NCBI GenBank assembly: GCA_007258455.2
Contig: VDFB02270651.1
Coordinates: 494,768,320 to 494,832,319, forward strand
Reading direction: 5' to 3'
Source: Sequoia sempervirens
Lineage: Eukaryota; Streptophyta; Pinopsida; Cupressales; Cupressaceae
DNA: 64,000 bases
The notes under the pieces are model-generated. The model was not told the origin of the DNA and did not search any database. It saw only the letters and a program-made list of their open reading frames with translations. Below, piece after piece: positions 32,890 to 46,260 of the stretch. The translations under genes and the position numbers were made by a program. Numbering within the stretch: the stretch's first letter is position 1; each line of letters starts with the position of its first letter.

Positions 32890-34690
32890 TTATATTTTAT
32901 TACTTAATTTTTGGCATTCATTGGTAGAATGACCATGCACTCAATGATATGCACAAAATGAGTTATTGTTATAAAACTTATTTTGTGTTTTCAAAGGAAG
33001 AGTAATCAAGTAGGCCTTGAGAAGGCTAAAAAAAAATGCTCTTACTCAATAGTAGGAGACATTCATTTCTCTTGTAAAGAAAAGCTTTCTCTCTTAGCAC
33101 AAGATGTCATAAATACAGTTGATGATAAAGAATTAGATGAATATGGGGACAAAGGTTAGAAACCTAGACCCTGTTTAAAAAGTATTGTATAGACTTCACT
33201 TGATCCTTATCATTTTGTTCCATGTTTGCATTATATCCATTTTTAGAAAGAATTTTGTATCCAAACCCATAACATCCTTCCAACTCAAATGAAGAAATCC
33301 TAGCTAAATTCTCATGAGAAGAATTGGTTCTTTCACAAAAATGAAAATCCTTTCTAATTTTTTAAAGTTAGACATCTTCAACACGAGGGACAAAATTTAA
33401 GGAGCTCGGGCCATCACCATCATCAAATGGTATCTTTGGACTTTTTGATATAGACCAAGATTGAGCAAATGAAATACAAGACTCTTTAGGTTTAGACTGT
33501 GATATTTTATACTCTCCCACAAAGGAGGGTGTAAAATCTAATGAACCCTAATCATCATCTAAGGGTTTTGTTATAGATGGGATACAAACTCCAACATGTA
33601 TAGGTTCTATCTTTGATGTTGGAATCAAAGTATTAAGAGAGTTGGAAGTGTTATGTTCAACTTTGACTTATGAATTGTAACTTTGTTCATTTGATTTTAC
33701 CATATATGTTGTTATTATATTCATAATTTATCTCACGGTGGATACTAGATGGGACTCCCTCCGTGGCATGAATCTACAATCTACCTAGGAGAAGATTGTA
33801 TGAAAGAGATCCTAGCATGATATGGATAGGAGTAGGAAAAATCACGGGTCCTACCTTAATGGGTAGTGTGATCATCCCTAATGGTTTCTTACTAACATTA
33901 TCAAAGCCATGAATAGAAATATCATTAGGTTATATAAGAATTCTGTCCACACCAATTTTATCTAGAATATCAATTCCACAAGAATTAAGACCCTGTCCAT
34001 TATCTGTGAGAGTATGTATAACCCCAACTTTATTAATGACCACCATTATCATTAAAACTTCATGTTTATTTTGGATCTCAAGTGAGGGTAATTCACATTG
34101 AGGGAAAGTAACATCCAAATTTTTTTCTTGCATACACTCAAAAAAGGTTGCTACATTGTTTGGTTTGACAGAAGTTGAGACATCAATCGTCTATAAATCC
34201 TCTTGGAGCATCTAATGGTATGTAGGTGATGCTTGAATCAAATCCAAAGGGAGATCTTTGTTGGAGTATTACAAAGTTTCTCAAAAAGATCATATTATTT
34301 ACCACTATGGTGAGGAATATTAGGTGGGGATGGAAGGTATGGTTGAGGTAATGGGATGGATGTTGGTGTTTGTTTTTCTCTCTTATTACTTTTTGTGTTA
34401 TATGTGTGAGAAACTGTGTGATAATTTTGTTGCTACAACACGTGATTACTAGTGAGTTATTTTACAAAATTTAGGATTTGGCCATGAGGTTTAGGAGGTC
34501 CTATAATGAGAGGTGATTTAGGAGGTCCAATAATTAGAGGAGTTTTAGGAGTTCCAATAATTAAATGAGATCTAAATGTTAATTGTGTGTTCATAATCTT
34601 AATAGAGTTAACTACTTGTTGATGATCTTTTAATGATGGGGGATCTAATGAAAATTCAGCACCTTCATCTATGCAATCCATCTTATTGTC
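32890..34690 (-). pseudogene. Gypsy remnant D2: protease, G-patch-like and zinc-knuckle-like segments
   Basis: Minus-strand remnant of a Ty3/Gypsy polyprotein. At 33930-34133 the frame gives EVLMIMVVINKVGVIHTLTD followed by NGQGLNSCGIDILDKIG. This resembles the retropepsin active-site block with D-N-G in place of D-[ST]-G. It continues GFDNVSKKPLGMITLPIKVG and LLLGRLWIHAMEGVPSS (about 33730-33900), the second protease block. Near 33290 ARISSFELEGCYGFGYKIL resembles a G-patch. At about 32895-32950 CAYH...GHSTNECQKL resembles a CxxH...HxxxxC gag knuckle, oddly placed after the protease. Upstream (34457-34681) are Pro/Ile-rich repeats. Stops and frameshifts are frequent. Confidence 0.65.
34490..34570 (-). 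repeat. Three 27-bp tandem repeats in D2
   Basis: Units at 34490-34516, 34517-34543 and 34544-34570, each of the TTTAGGAGGTCCAATAATTA type. On the minus strand they encode a nine-residue unit read as PLIIGPPKS. Like the 24-bp repeats of D1, they sit just upstream of the protease region and keep a period divisible by three. Confidence 0.88.
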
Positions 34691-37082
34691 TATTGAAATA
34701 GATAAATATCAATTATTTAATCCTCTTTTTCCACAATATCTTCTTGAGTAGGAGAGGTATTAGGAGAGAAACAAACAAGATTCTCATGATGCTCAATGAT
34801 TGGATCTTCTGACACCACGATACCTTATTCCCAAGTAGGTGATATTGGGAGAAGAACAAACATGATTGTAATTATTTTCAATGACGTCACTCTCTTGCAC
34901 CAAGCTACCCTCACAATTAGGAGGGATATTATGAGAGGGATCAATGAAAATAGCAAAAGGGGAGAGAGAAACTCATTTTCGCATGCTTGTAACAAAAATT
35001 ATTTGAACTTCTTAATAAGATTTGACAATATAATATAAATTATGATAACACAATATTTTTTCAATGAAAACATTATGTTATGTCCTATGGATCAAGCTAG
35101 CAATTTTTAGCAAAACTAGACAATTGCAGGACTGGTCTTTCCAAAACTAAGACCAAATCTCAACAAAGACTAGAGGCAAGGTTTTGCACATTAAATTTGG
35201 GTTCAAATTGGTTGGAAAAGGGTGGAAAGTGCCCTAGAATGGTGTGGTAATTTTAACAATTTCAAAATATGGCAATCATCTATAGTGTTTGAGGTCTTGT
35301 GCTTCAAAGGTTTAGGTCTCAAAGTGAACATATTTTTAGAAATGCACCAAAACATAATTTTTCAATATGAATCACCTATATGCATGAAATTTTGAATATT
35401 TTTAGGACAATTGAATATGTTCAAATGATAATTTCTAGAAATTAAATAGTGTAATTGATTGATTTTCCAAAAAATACATAAAAGTAATGCTTTTGGATCT
35501 TTGAAATGAAAATACTATGCAATTTTGTCACTTTTTCAATGTTTTTCACTAAAATATACAGACATAAATGATAAGATAATTTTACAATAATTTTCTCAAT
35601 GAAAATAATTCAAATATGGGTATGTGCAGGATCATCATGGAAAAAACAAGCCCTTAAGTGGTGAAAAATTTAGAAAAATCAAAGTTAGGCAATTTGACAT
35701 AAAAATTTGAATAAGTTATCTATATTATTTCAAAAATATATAAGAATAGAATTTTTAGTAAATATAATGTAGTTTGTAAAGTACTAGGTTTATTTTTTAT
35801 TTTTTAAATCTATTTGGTGAAAATTTGAAATTTCAATGTAATAGTACTTAAATTTTAAGGAAAATATAAGAAATGGGTGTCTGTCTGACCACCCTAACCA
35901 CAATAAAATGATAATATTTTTTTATAATATTTTAGATATAAGTAGAGGACTCATGTCTCGATGTGATGCATATTTTTTGTAATTTTTTTCCAAGTAAATA
36001 ATTAATTATGAATTTTTTATTACAACTTTTAAAAAATATTAAAACTCGTATGTCTGACCAACTTAACTTGGTCAAAACTTAGTGAATTTATTTTTTTAAA
36101 ATCCTATAGTATGTGAAGCATAGAATGGGACACATGTTTTCGATTCAAAAAATGTGATACTGTTTAAAAGCTATAAATGTTTTTCAATCAGCCTATCAAT
36201 TAAGACTTTAGTCGTAATTCAAATAGAAAATGTATAATAATTATTTATTAAATTCAAAGTAAAGCATAATTTATATTGGTGGAAAGTTGAGAATCTCCTT
36301 TAAAAACCCTTTTCGTTTCATCAATTTTGGGTAAAATAAAAGTTGCCAGCCACATACCGTACACATACCCACCATATTGCAACTATTTGGCCCATCATGA
36401 TCCTGCACATACCCATCTAAGCCCTAGATAAGAAAATTTTGATCTAAAAATTCTTTGCAATTTAATTCCAAGTATTTTTCAATTTTTTTGATGAAAAACT
36501 AATGAAAATGGATTTTTTTTAAATAAATGCAAATTATCGATGAGATTTTCAAATAACCTAGGTCCTAAATTCAATTTTTATATTTATGCAGTGAAAAATT
36601 GCAAGTGTAAGATACGTTGGGTTCACCAAAAATGTTATGTAGTAAAAGTGATTCTTAGGGTTTAACTAGGGTTAGTCACCTATCATTTATATAAAATTGG
36701 AATCAAATATATAGGCAAGGGTATGAGATTGACTTAAAACTTGAAAGGTCAGCCAATCAATCCTTGATTTGTGATTATTTTAGGGGGGGTTGAAATGGAA
36801 TTTTTATGAAATACAATGATGTAACTAGCTAACTATGAAAATGCACTATTCTAATATGAATACATAGAAAATGGAAACTATCACCCAAAATTTAAGACCA
36901 AAAATGAGCAAAGAAAATGTTATTGCACCTTTTATTTGAATCTGAGCTTGATTTGAGTGGACAAGGGTGCCAAAGGCACCCTAGACTAGAGATCTAAAAC
37001 TAAAATTTGACTTCACAAGCCTCACATCTCTGGTCTATGGCTTCTTCCTTTTGAATCCTATTGTTGTATCTTGAATGCCTAC
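34691..37082 (-). other. Non-coding upstream region of D2
   Basis: AT-rich and without a supported gene; no gag is visible. It includes the 800-bp inverted-repeat element at 35617-36416 and, at 36961, a GACAAGGGTGCCAAAGGCAC motif shared with D1 (11973). Confidence 0.45.
35617..36416. mobile_element. 800-bp element with 25-bp terminal inverted repeats
   Basis: The left end 35617-35641 (ATGGGTATGTGCAGGATCAT...) and the reverse complement of the right end 36392-36416 agree at 24 of 25 positions. The interior is AT-rich and non-coding. No target duplication is clear from the flanks, so the superfamily (Mutator-like, hAT or other) is undecided. It lies within the untranslated part of D2. Confidence 0.72.
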
Positions 37083-37640
37083 AATAATTAGTACTCACAA
37101 ATAAAATGCATGCATAAACATGAACAAACTCACATAAAACTTGACATGATGCTTGGATGATGAAGTGATACCATAATTTTGCAAATTCTACTTGTGAATT
37201 GATCTTGAATTGATTTTGAAGTATAATCATTGCTCTTCAATAATGCTTGTTAATCCTTAATTAAAATTATGAAAATAATATGTATTTATATGCAACTAAT
37301 CTAATTCCCCCAAAATTAAATGTTTATGGCCAATAATTAGGATTTGAATTTTAAATAATAAACTACTGACATCGACATTTAAATTTGGAGCCATTTTAAG
37401 AGGACAACACAATCAAGGCTACCCTACTCCAGATCCCATATTTTTGAGATCCAAAGTGTTGGGGGAAAGATATTAAATGCATACTTTGGTCTTGCATAGT
37501 TGATTTTCTAGCAAATGATAAAATGATCCATGGAATGCATAATTTAGGAAATTAGGTGCATATTTAGGTCCAAGCACATAGGTGGGAGAAAAATATAGTG
37601 TGAAATTGTCTAGGGAGATAATTTACGATGCTACAAAGGG
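37083..37640 (-). repeat. Block Y, copy 2 (putative Gypsy D LTR segment)
   Basis: Matches 11665-12205 with scattered changes and small indels. The similarity ends at GAGATAATTTACGATGCTACA, where the inverted-repeat element 37638-38600 begins. Confidence 0.75.
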
Positions 37641-38600
37641 TGATCCCACAATACTAGTTTACGCTTTCTCGGAGATCCTGATGTTTGCTGAAATCACATA
37701 TTTTTAGAAAATATAATGAATTAAGCCTTGAAAAGTTCCATTTAAAGGATTCCAATTGAATAGGGTTTGATCAAACTATCTTATATCAAACCCCCTTGTA
37801 GAACCTTGCTAGTTTTAAACCATACCTATAACGGAGTCTCCTTTACACCCATCAAAATGCTAATAAAAAACCACTTTTGATTTATCTTTTTGGGGGATCA
37901 AATAAATTCATTTAAAAAAAAAAATTGTGAGTATGTAGTCCTTATTATAAGCTTCCCAAAAAGTATAATTTTAAATAAATTTAATTTGATTATTATATTT
38001 ATTTTTTATTTCTTGTGAATGTAGGTTTTTCACCAAAAATCAAGCTCTTTGTTCTGCACATGTGGGAAAATAGTAGATTATCAAAAAAAAATTCTGAAAA
38101 ATATCAATGCACTAGATATTGAAGTCCTTGATCCAACAAAAAAAATTGAATTTTGATACATACAAAAAAAAATTATGTATGTATCCACCTATGTTTGAAT
38201 TGTAATTGGTTTGACAAAAACTTGATTAAGGAAAAAATATTAAAAAAAACTATGAAACCAAATGAAAGCCAATCTAAATTTGAAAAAATTTAGAATTTTA
38301 TCCTTCATGGAAAAAAATTATGTTGTATACAGTGAGCATCACTCCTTAAAAATGGTGTTTACTAAAAAAAACTAGTTTTTGAAGGAGATGGAAAAAGAAG
38401 TGCAATGTGATTCCAAAATTTTTGAAAAAAATATGTTTAGAATCTATAGACAAAATGTCACAAATCACTAGTTTGCATCATCTTCAAATTCCTCACGATT
38501 TAGCCGCTATAAGTGCTCAAAAGTGAATATTTAGTTAGAAAAAATCAGTTCAGTGTCTAGTTTGGCCAAAAAATGTAAACCAATATTGCAGGACCACCCC
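37638..38600. mobile_element. Inverted-repeat DNA element, copy 2 (about 0.96 kb)
   Basis: The left end GGGTGATCCCACAATACTAG and the reverse complement of the right end, GGGTGGTCCTGCAATATTGG, share most positions, and the match continues as GTTTAC. The interior is related in reverse orientation to 26230-27220. There is no coding sequence. Its left end falls at the point where the block Y similarity ends, consistent with insertion there. Confidence 0.7.
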
Positions 38601-40008
38601 AGAAAGAGGGTGGTTTTTTGGTGCTTTAGGATTAGGTTGGAGGAGTCATTTTGTGCCCTCCTTGTGCTACTATTGTTAGAATTTATCACGTACGAGTGAA
38701 CCAATTTCTAGAGGGACTTCAATTAATATTTCTTCTACCTTCAAAATCCCTTGAATAGTGGCTCTCTTGGGTTGGAAAGGTTTGTGAAATGTGAATCTTT
38801 TGGATCCCCTATATTTTCCAAATACTGGGTTCTATAACTCTAGGAAATGTTTCTAATGTTTCCATTGATCAATACCTTAGATTGAAGGATGCATTGGGAA
38901 ATTGGGTTGATATTTTTATAGTGGTAATGGGTTTTTTATATCCTTGATTCAACTCTCCCTTTGGAACCATGCATTTTTCATGATGGATGAAAATTTACGG
39001 TCCCTAACTCTATGGTGAATCATGTGTCTAATATTTGAAAACTCTTTTATTGGTAAAGTTTTCAATTTTAGATCCAATATTGATTTTAAAAAAAGGGTTT
39101 TGAGGAAATATAATATTTTTGGACACATGGAGCTATAGTTATGATGAATTATATTTTTCTTGTTTTCCTTTCTAATTCATGAGGATTGTATCTAAAATCT
39201 TAATGGTGGACCATGATTTTGGAAAAAGATAGGCTCTATCTTCATAAATGGAGGTTGGGCTTCAATTTGGCATTGTCTTTCATTGCTTGGATCCTTATTT
39301 AGATTAGAGTTTCTAGGTTACCTTTAGAGTTCTAAGAGGAGGAAGTGTTGATTGTATTGTTAATTCTTTCGGTCAACTTGTGACTATTGATGTAATTATA
39401 AAATCTAGGTCATGGTTCCTCTTTGTTAGATATTTTTCTTACGTCAATAGGATAAAACACTCCCGTATTTGGTTGTTTTATTTTCTTTTCTTTGTGAATA
39501 GAAGAAATAAAGTGTGGTTCAATATATTCTAAATTTTTTTGCCTCATTTTCCATAAAGTGGGTGACTCATCAACGACTTGTGGACTCAAAATTGGTCCAC
39601 AAAAGGTTTGGAGAAATCATCTTGCCTACTTTAGGTTGTTGTTGACTAGACTATATCAATTGAGGCCAACCATTCCAAATAAAATAATATTGTGGAGAAT
39701 TGCATTATTGTGGTTAAGGATTTGTCACCTCCCATTGGGCCCTCACCTAAAAATAAATCAAGAAATTTAGGGTTGATGACCATTGGTTGTTTATCGATGG
39801 ATTTTGTGGTTGCATTGTCATGTCTAAACTAGCCTTTCTATAAGGATTTAGGCTCTTTCAAAAACCCACCTTTATCCAATATCAAGAAAATAAATTCATA
39901 AAACATTAACAAAGGTGACCATTTTGTGATGTACATTTCACTCCCATCATAATCAACTTCAATTTTTCACTTAATTCTTCACAAAAAAACAAGGAGAAAA
40001 TTTTGTCT
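38601..40008. other. Unassigned AT-rich sequence
   Basis: No supported gene or repeat boundary. The open frame at 39558-39770 shows no family that I recognise. Confidence 0.4.
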
Positions 40009-43000
40009 TGTTGGTGTTTTTTCTAGTACACCCTTAGAATTCTCTGAAGAGTAGCCAACTCCTATAATCAAGAACCCTTAAGATGAATGGCCCACATAAT
40101 GAGTAAAGGACTTTGAGGTTTCTACTCCTTCACTTCAGGCTCTATGGGACCTAGGAGGGTGTTCCTAGTTTGTTCATTTTGATCTATTTGATGGAGAACA
40201 CTTCAATGCATAGATTAATTCCTGTAATTTGCAAATAAACGTAATCCACTAAATATTTGGTTGATATTTAAGTAAATAATCATTCATTTACCAGGAACAA
40301 GGGAGTATTTCATGTACATACTTCGTGATTGATAGATTTTAAATGAATTGTATCCTCATTTTAAATCCATGGTCGAGTAAATCATTAACACTATCAATTG
40401 TAAACATTTCTAACAAACAAACCAATGTATCATCAATTGGGCAATGAAGTCGAACATGCAATAACCAGTAATACACAAATTCTTTAACTCTAATAATAAT
40501 GGACTATTTTCACAATGCCTTACAGTCTAAAAAATCATGATTCCTGAAACATGAATTCTTATCAAATCCTTTACAAATTCTCACAAATATGTAACCCTAT
40601 TCAAACATCTTATTAACCCTTTGAGTTAAAGAAAAAATAAGGACACACATTGAATTGACATTTGAAGATGAATGACAATACCCTTGATATTTTCATTTAT
40701 GATTTGTAGAAACTTACAACAAGAGAGTAAATGTTTCAGAGATAAGATTTGTTTTGATATCAGTAATTTGCATTAAACTAATTTAAGATCATTACATATA
40801 AGATTCAAAACCAAGATGATTCTACTATTCTATTCATTAGTTTTTACAATATATCCTTCTTGTACCTAACTTCTACCTAGACCATATACTGGACTCAAAA
40901 TTTTAGACCTCCTATAATGAACCTTGAAATCCCTTTTATAAGCTAAGGGAGCAACAAGCATCGCGCTCATTACAATTACATTTCACAAATATTTCATTTT
41001 AGCACAAATTCAATTTCATTTCAAAATTTCCCATGAGGTCATCTATAATCATTTACTAGGCATGGGGAAGCAAAATTTTGTAACCACCACCAAAAGAAAA
41101 TGTCGATGCCGCCAAAATTTCCTTTAACTGCTAACTAGGCACCACATTTCACATACATGTCAAACAAAAGTCTTCATAATATTAATATTAGGCATTCTCA
41201 GTCAACATGAAGACAAAAAACTAGCAGCATATGCAAAGAGCAAATGAAAACCACCACAACAATTTATCATCACCACAAAAATCAAAAACCCAGACACCAT
41301 TCTCATTACCCGGAACCAAAACAAGCACCAACACCAAAGCCACGGTACACACGCCCACTGTGCATCCTTGTAGGAGGCGGGGAAGAGACTTCCGCTCCGT
41401 CCTCATCTTTATCCTTACCAAGCACAAACCCATCATGCCTGCTTGGAGTCTTTATCGATATTGATGGGACCAATAGTACTTCCACCCCCAGGGCCATTAG
41501 TTGATTCGATATCATAAGATACCTCTAATAACCCAAGTCCATTTCAATTGCATTGTCTGAAGGGCTATTAGTGATGGCAATTGGGGAGCTCTTTCTCCCA
41601 TAGGAACCTCGACCATACCTTATTTTCCTTCACACTCCTTGTACAAGCCCTATGGATCCTTAACTTTGGCCTCCACTATCTCTGTAGTCACGCTTTGGTT
41701 TCTCAACCTACTGCTGAATCTAGTAGGAACAAATGAAGACTTCTCACCAAGGGCCTTCTCCTTGCCCTTCTCTTTTAGATTTGGAATCTATTCAGGTACA
41801 TTTTTCTCATGTTTTAGGACATTTCCATGAGGTTTTTGCATGTTGAACCTCGGGGATCTCCTCACTAGCAACACAAAAGAAACTAGATTGCTCATCTTCT
41901 CTGCTAGGAAACTTTGCAAACTTTCACTAGGACACTCTTCACTCTCTGCACAAACAAAGAAAAATGTAGCACCTGATTGTAATGATGAAAATGACAACCA
42001 TTCAATCCGTATTTATCAAGAAAATTTGATGATATTTGATCATTAATTTTGACATCATGCATGTGAGCAAGCAATTAATCATTGGCGTTTATTTCATCAT
42101 AGTTAATTATCCAAGTACTTGGAAATCTACGTATCATTCTCAATGATGGCAGGGAATTAATTCCTCACATGCACCAGGACCTCATTGATTGATCTCAAAG
42201 AGCATACACCATTAATGCTCACTGCTTGCAGAAAAAATGGCTATCACATGCACATTTTTTATTTTTTGAATGTTGGTCATCAATCCAATGATGAGGTGGT
42301 GAATCGAATGATTCACAACGAGTCAACCAAGTTTGAATTTAGTGAGATCATCGCTCACCAATCCTTGGCCAATGAGATGTGTCCAAGTTGGTAGCCACAT
42401 CATTCATTTATGGGCCCCACATCTCACTCTGGGCAGGTGGACAAAGCCATGTGTCGCAAGCTCATAGACCACATGGTTCTTAACAAGCCTTCCCCTTCTT
42501 CTGAGCGAGTGGGGTACGAGTGGGATTATTCCCAACAATCAATCATCATCGTCAGATTACATCATTGTACAACATGCTCAATAGTGGAAATAGGGCCCCA
42601 TCATCCGTATTAGGACACGTGTCCTTATCTCGCAAAATTTGAGGCTTTTAACGAGTGAGTTGCTTAATCAAATGAGCTAGCGGGGAATGGCTTAGATCAA
42701 TTATCAAGATCTAGTGGTTCCTTAACCTGCATGTGGAATGAAGTTAGTTTTAAGGGTGGGGCAATTTCTAGGTCAATGACAATTGGACCCTTAGGAAGAT
42801 GACTTAAACGTAAGTCATTTGAAAAATATTATTGCCTGACTTTAGGAAATTTTGAATTTTGAAAGTGGGCGGGGTGACCGACATCCCTAGACAAAAGGGG
42901 CTGGTAATGACATGTATTCAAGGGCTCAAAGAATGACTTAAGCTACCAGTGACTAGCCATATCAAGTCAACATAAAATTAAAACACTCAAAGGGTTTTAA

Positions 43001-43125
43001 GATAGATTGTTACACAAAGAAGGTTCATAGACCAAAACCCTAACCCCAACCTTGAACACAAAGCTCACAATCATGGTCAGATCAGGAAATGCTCAAAATC
43101 TACGAAAAATTTGGAGGCTCTATCA
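40009..43125 (-). repeat. 3' LTR of element F
   Basis: 3117 bp, starting TGTTGGTGTTTTTTC and ending GGAGGCTCTATCA, similar throughout to 46922-50041. Small frames inside (for example 41221-41515 on both strands) are repeated in the other LTR as broken equivalents and are not genes. Confidence 0.93.
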
Positions 43126-43384
43126 ATGGCTCATGCTCAGGGATGTATACCCCTAGTGGGTATAGCGACAATCCAGAATCTTAGGTTGAAGCAGACCAAC
43201 GCAAAAGCACAAAAACCAAGAGCTTACCCAGACAAGGAAAGTAGACACACCCGAAAAGAAACACACCAAACAAGACCTATGTATAGTATTTACACAACTA
43301 TACAATGCAATTTATCTATTTAGAAGCCTCTTTTATTCAATTGGCTTCAATCCTCAAACCGGAGGCCCATGGCCCCCCAAGAAC

Positions 43385-45340
43385 TTAGGAATAATTCTTT
43401 CCTCTGTCAAAAACCTTGTCTTGTTCTACTTGTAGTGGATTAACATGTGTATTATGCATTTTTGAGCAACCATCATCATTATGATTGACATCATCAATTC
43501 CACTTGCAATGAAACTACCATGTTCATCAACCTGTTCCAGCATAGACTTGTCCAACTTAGTTGGAAAGATAAAATATTCATACTCCATTTGATCATAAAT
43601 TTTACCCTCACATTTGATTTGTTCATCAAATTGAAATCCTTCATAGACACTTTGTTGAATGCTAGGCCAAGCTTTTGTAGTATCAAAGAGAAAGGGTTCA
43701 TATTCAGCAACACCTTCATTATGCTTGACATGAGTGTTATCCTCATTATATGGAAACAATTCCATGATGAGGTTCAACAAGTGAGGGGAATCAACAAATA
43801 ATTCAAGTGCACATTCATACTAATTAACTCACACTTCATGTTATTTGCACCCCTAAGTTCCTCTCCACATGGATCAAACAATCCTGCAATGTTAACATAA
43901 TCTGAAGACGCATCAAATCATTCCTCCTCATCAACATGCAACAATGTTATAGTTTCAGGACCAATGTACCTATCTAGGTACACAACTTGATCATCTAATA
44001 ATGGGACCCTCCCTACCTCCATGTATATATCATCTTCATTATCATGTATGGCTGACAATGCAGCCACTGTTTCAAGCACACAACCAGGTATCATAGGAGT
44101 ATGAGTATGTTCATCTACCTCTCCCTCAATACTAGTACTATATTCATGATTGTTATCATTTTCAATGACATCATCTTCAAATTCTTCACCCTGTGAACAA
44201 CTGTCACATTTAATTATCAAAAATTCTGAGTTACACTCTTAGTAATCATCAAATACAATCTACTCATTCACTTGTGGGAAAGAAACTTCAAAAATACTTG
44301 TACTATTGCATCTTTCATGTGACTGGGTAACTATTGAATCAAAGTTACCTTCCTCAAAGATAGAGTCAAAAACATTAGTGTCAGGTTCATCTTCATTTCT
44401 TGTTGTCTCGTTTGTGTCATATCTAATGTATTCACAAGCGGTGCTTACCAAGCACTCATCGGGATTTTCAACAAAGAGTGGATTATTCCTACACTAGTAA
44501 GGATCATCATTTACCACCTCCCATACCAGTGAGGGTTCATCATATAAGGGATTTTTCCACACCTTCATTTTTGTCACATATACCCCTGCTTTCTTAATAT
44601 GAGGGTCCCAATCCCTGGGATCATCAGTGCATTCAAAGTTAGTGTAATCACTTGAAGAGCAGAGAGAAACATTTTCAACATCCTCTTAATCATTTGTATT
44701 CAAAATTATTGATCCACATTCTGAGAACCCTTCACATGAAGAAAATTTTTCCCTCCCAAGTAGGTGCACCCTTTCAAGGCTATCAACATGTCCTCTACTT
44801 GAAGCGAAAGATTCCATCTCCATTTCATAAGAAGAATTATAATCAATAGAGGACCGACCAAGTTCAATTTCATCACCTTGGTCACTGATTTGTGCATCAT
44901 TATCTCTAATCAAATAAGGATGTGGGGCCTCCCCCTGCACCCCTTGTATTTTCTCACCATCTAGAATGTCCCAAGGACAAAAATCATGCACCATTTCCTT
45001 GTCCTCATATTGTGTATCTTCATCTCTGTTACTTGTGAAGTGACAACAGTCATCAACTGGTTATTCACATTCTGATACATCCTCTTGACCTGCTTGCACT
45101 GACCTTGGATCCTCCTCATCATGGTAGCCACTAGTGACACTCAGAGGTAATACTTGTCATGTGTATTCATTCTTAGCCTCCTCTATGACCCTTATCCAAT
45201 CAATTACTTGGCTCAAATTGTGAGGCTTCAATTCCTTTGGTAAAGTACTCAATCCTGATTGATACATATCACAAAAAAAATTGATATATCTTGAATCTTT
45301 TAGTCTGACACTTTTTGGTATATCTAATAAAGTGTCCACA
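43385..45340 (-). pseudogene. Acidic downstream frame of element F
   Basis: A series of adjoining minus-strand frames (45157-45339, 44686-44994, 44260-44451, 43918-44220, 43385-43780) reads as one degraded protein of about 600 residues. It follows gag. The first part still looks like gag (YINFFCDMYQSGLSTLPKEL). The rest is very rich in Asp, Glu, Asn and Ser, for example EFEDDVIENDNNHEYSTSIE and EDEPDTNVFDSIFEEGNF, without a known domain. It takes the place where pol would lie. It could be a lineage-specific gag extension, or a low-complexity remnant of a larger polyprotein. Confidence 0.6.
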
Positions 45341-46260
45341 AACTTGGAAAATAGATCATAAGGTGATTCCCCTCAATACCTTTTCATCTCATGTAAACTC
45401 TTGGCTGAGAATACCTGATCAGCTTTGCTTTGATCATGTGAGCTTTACTCTTGGGTCTTACCATGATTCTCATATTGTGATGGGGGAGAAATTGGAACAA
45501 TAGAATCCTTGTCACTTTGGCATAAATTTTTGCTAATTGATCCACTAGTTGTATTTGCATGAAATGTTCTAGGATGACCAACACTGGTACTTGAATATCC
45601 CTTCATCATGGAGTACTTCAAATTGTTTTCAACATCTATGGTAGTTTGATATGCTTGATGCAGAGTTGTAGGCTCTTTGTCTCTTAGGAGGTAACCCATC
45701 TTTCTATCAAATGCGCCCAAGTACACCACTAAACACTTTGCATCATTTGGTCTTATGCTTGCAAGGATCTCTCTTATAATCTTTGAGAATCTAAGATTGA
45801 AAGAGGGAACTAGCTCATGCTTGTCTTTCTCCATAATCATGATTTTTTGTCTAATTGGGATTGGATCAATCATTTCTCCAAACTGTTCCATGAATAATAC
45901 TTTAAACTCCTCCCATGAATGTATGGAGGAAGCTAGAAAATAAAAGAACCAATCTCTTGCATCTCCCTTTAAGGATTGAACAAATAATTTCATGACAACA
46001 TCCTCAAAATCCAATTCATAATCTCCCATCATATCAACAATCTTGCAGATGTTTGCTTGTTGATTCAGCTTTTTCACCATTGAACTTTGGTATCTTATAT
46101 CTAATCTTAGATGGTACAACATTTGGATAACCACAAATGTTATCAAACCTAATGGATTTTTACCTCTCGACATTGAAATTCCCTTGACACAACAAAGGTT
46201 GTCCATTATGCATGGTTACATTCATATCTACACCAGAATGTGCAGCTTGACAATGCATCT
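45341..46260 (-). pseudogene. gag: Gag of element F
   Basis: The 253-residue frame 45445-46206 contains DFEDVVMKLFVQSLKGDARD, WFFYFLASSIHSWEEFKVLF and MEQFGE, the classic retrotransposon gag core. It is followed by SFNLRFSKIIREILASIRPN and a Ser/Thr-rich tail. Just upstream in another frame is the usual N-terminal segment IRYKIPKFNG (about 46070-46100), so a frameshift separates the two. This is the only recognisable structural protein of the element. No zinc knuckle is evident. Confidence 0.85.

Noticed and set aside
36610..36660. GTTGGGTTCACCAAAAATGT as a primer site or LTR border
   Set aside because: It resembles phrases seen near plant Gypsy LTRs, but no paired LTR starts or ends there in this window.
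39558..39770. 70-residue plus frame with a Trp/Leu-rich sequence
   Set aside because: Considered as a LINE or endonuclease fragment, but no diagnostic motif is visible.
41221..41515. Four overlapping frames on both strands
   Set aside because: All lie in the LTR of element F and recur in disrupted form at 48100-48450.
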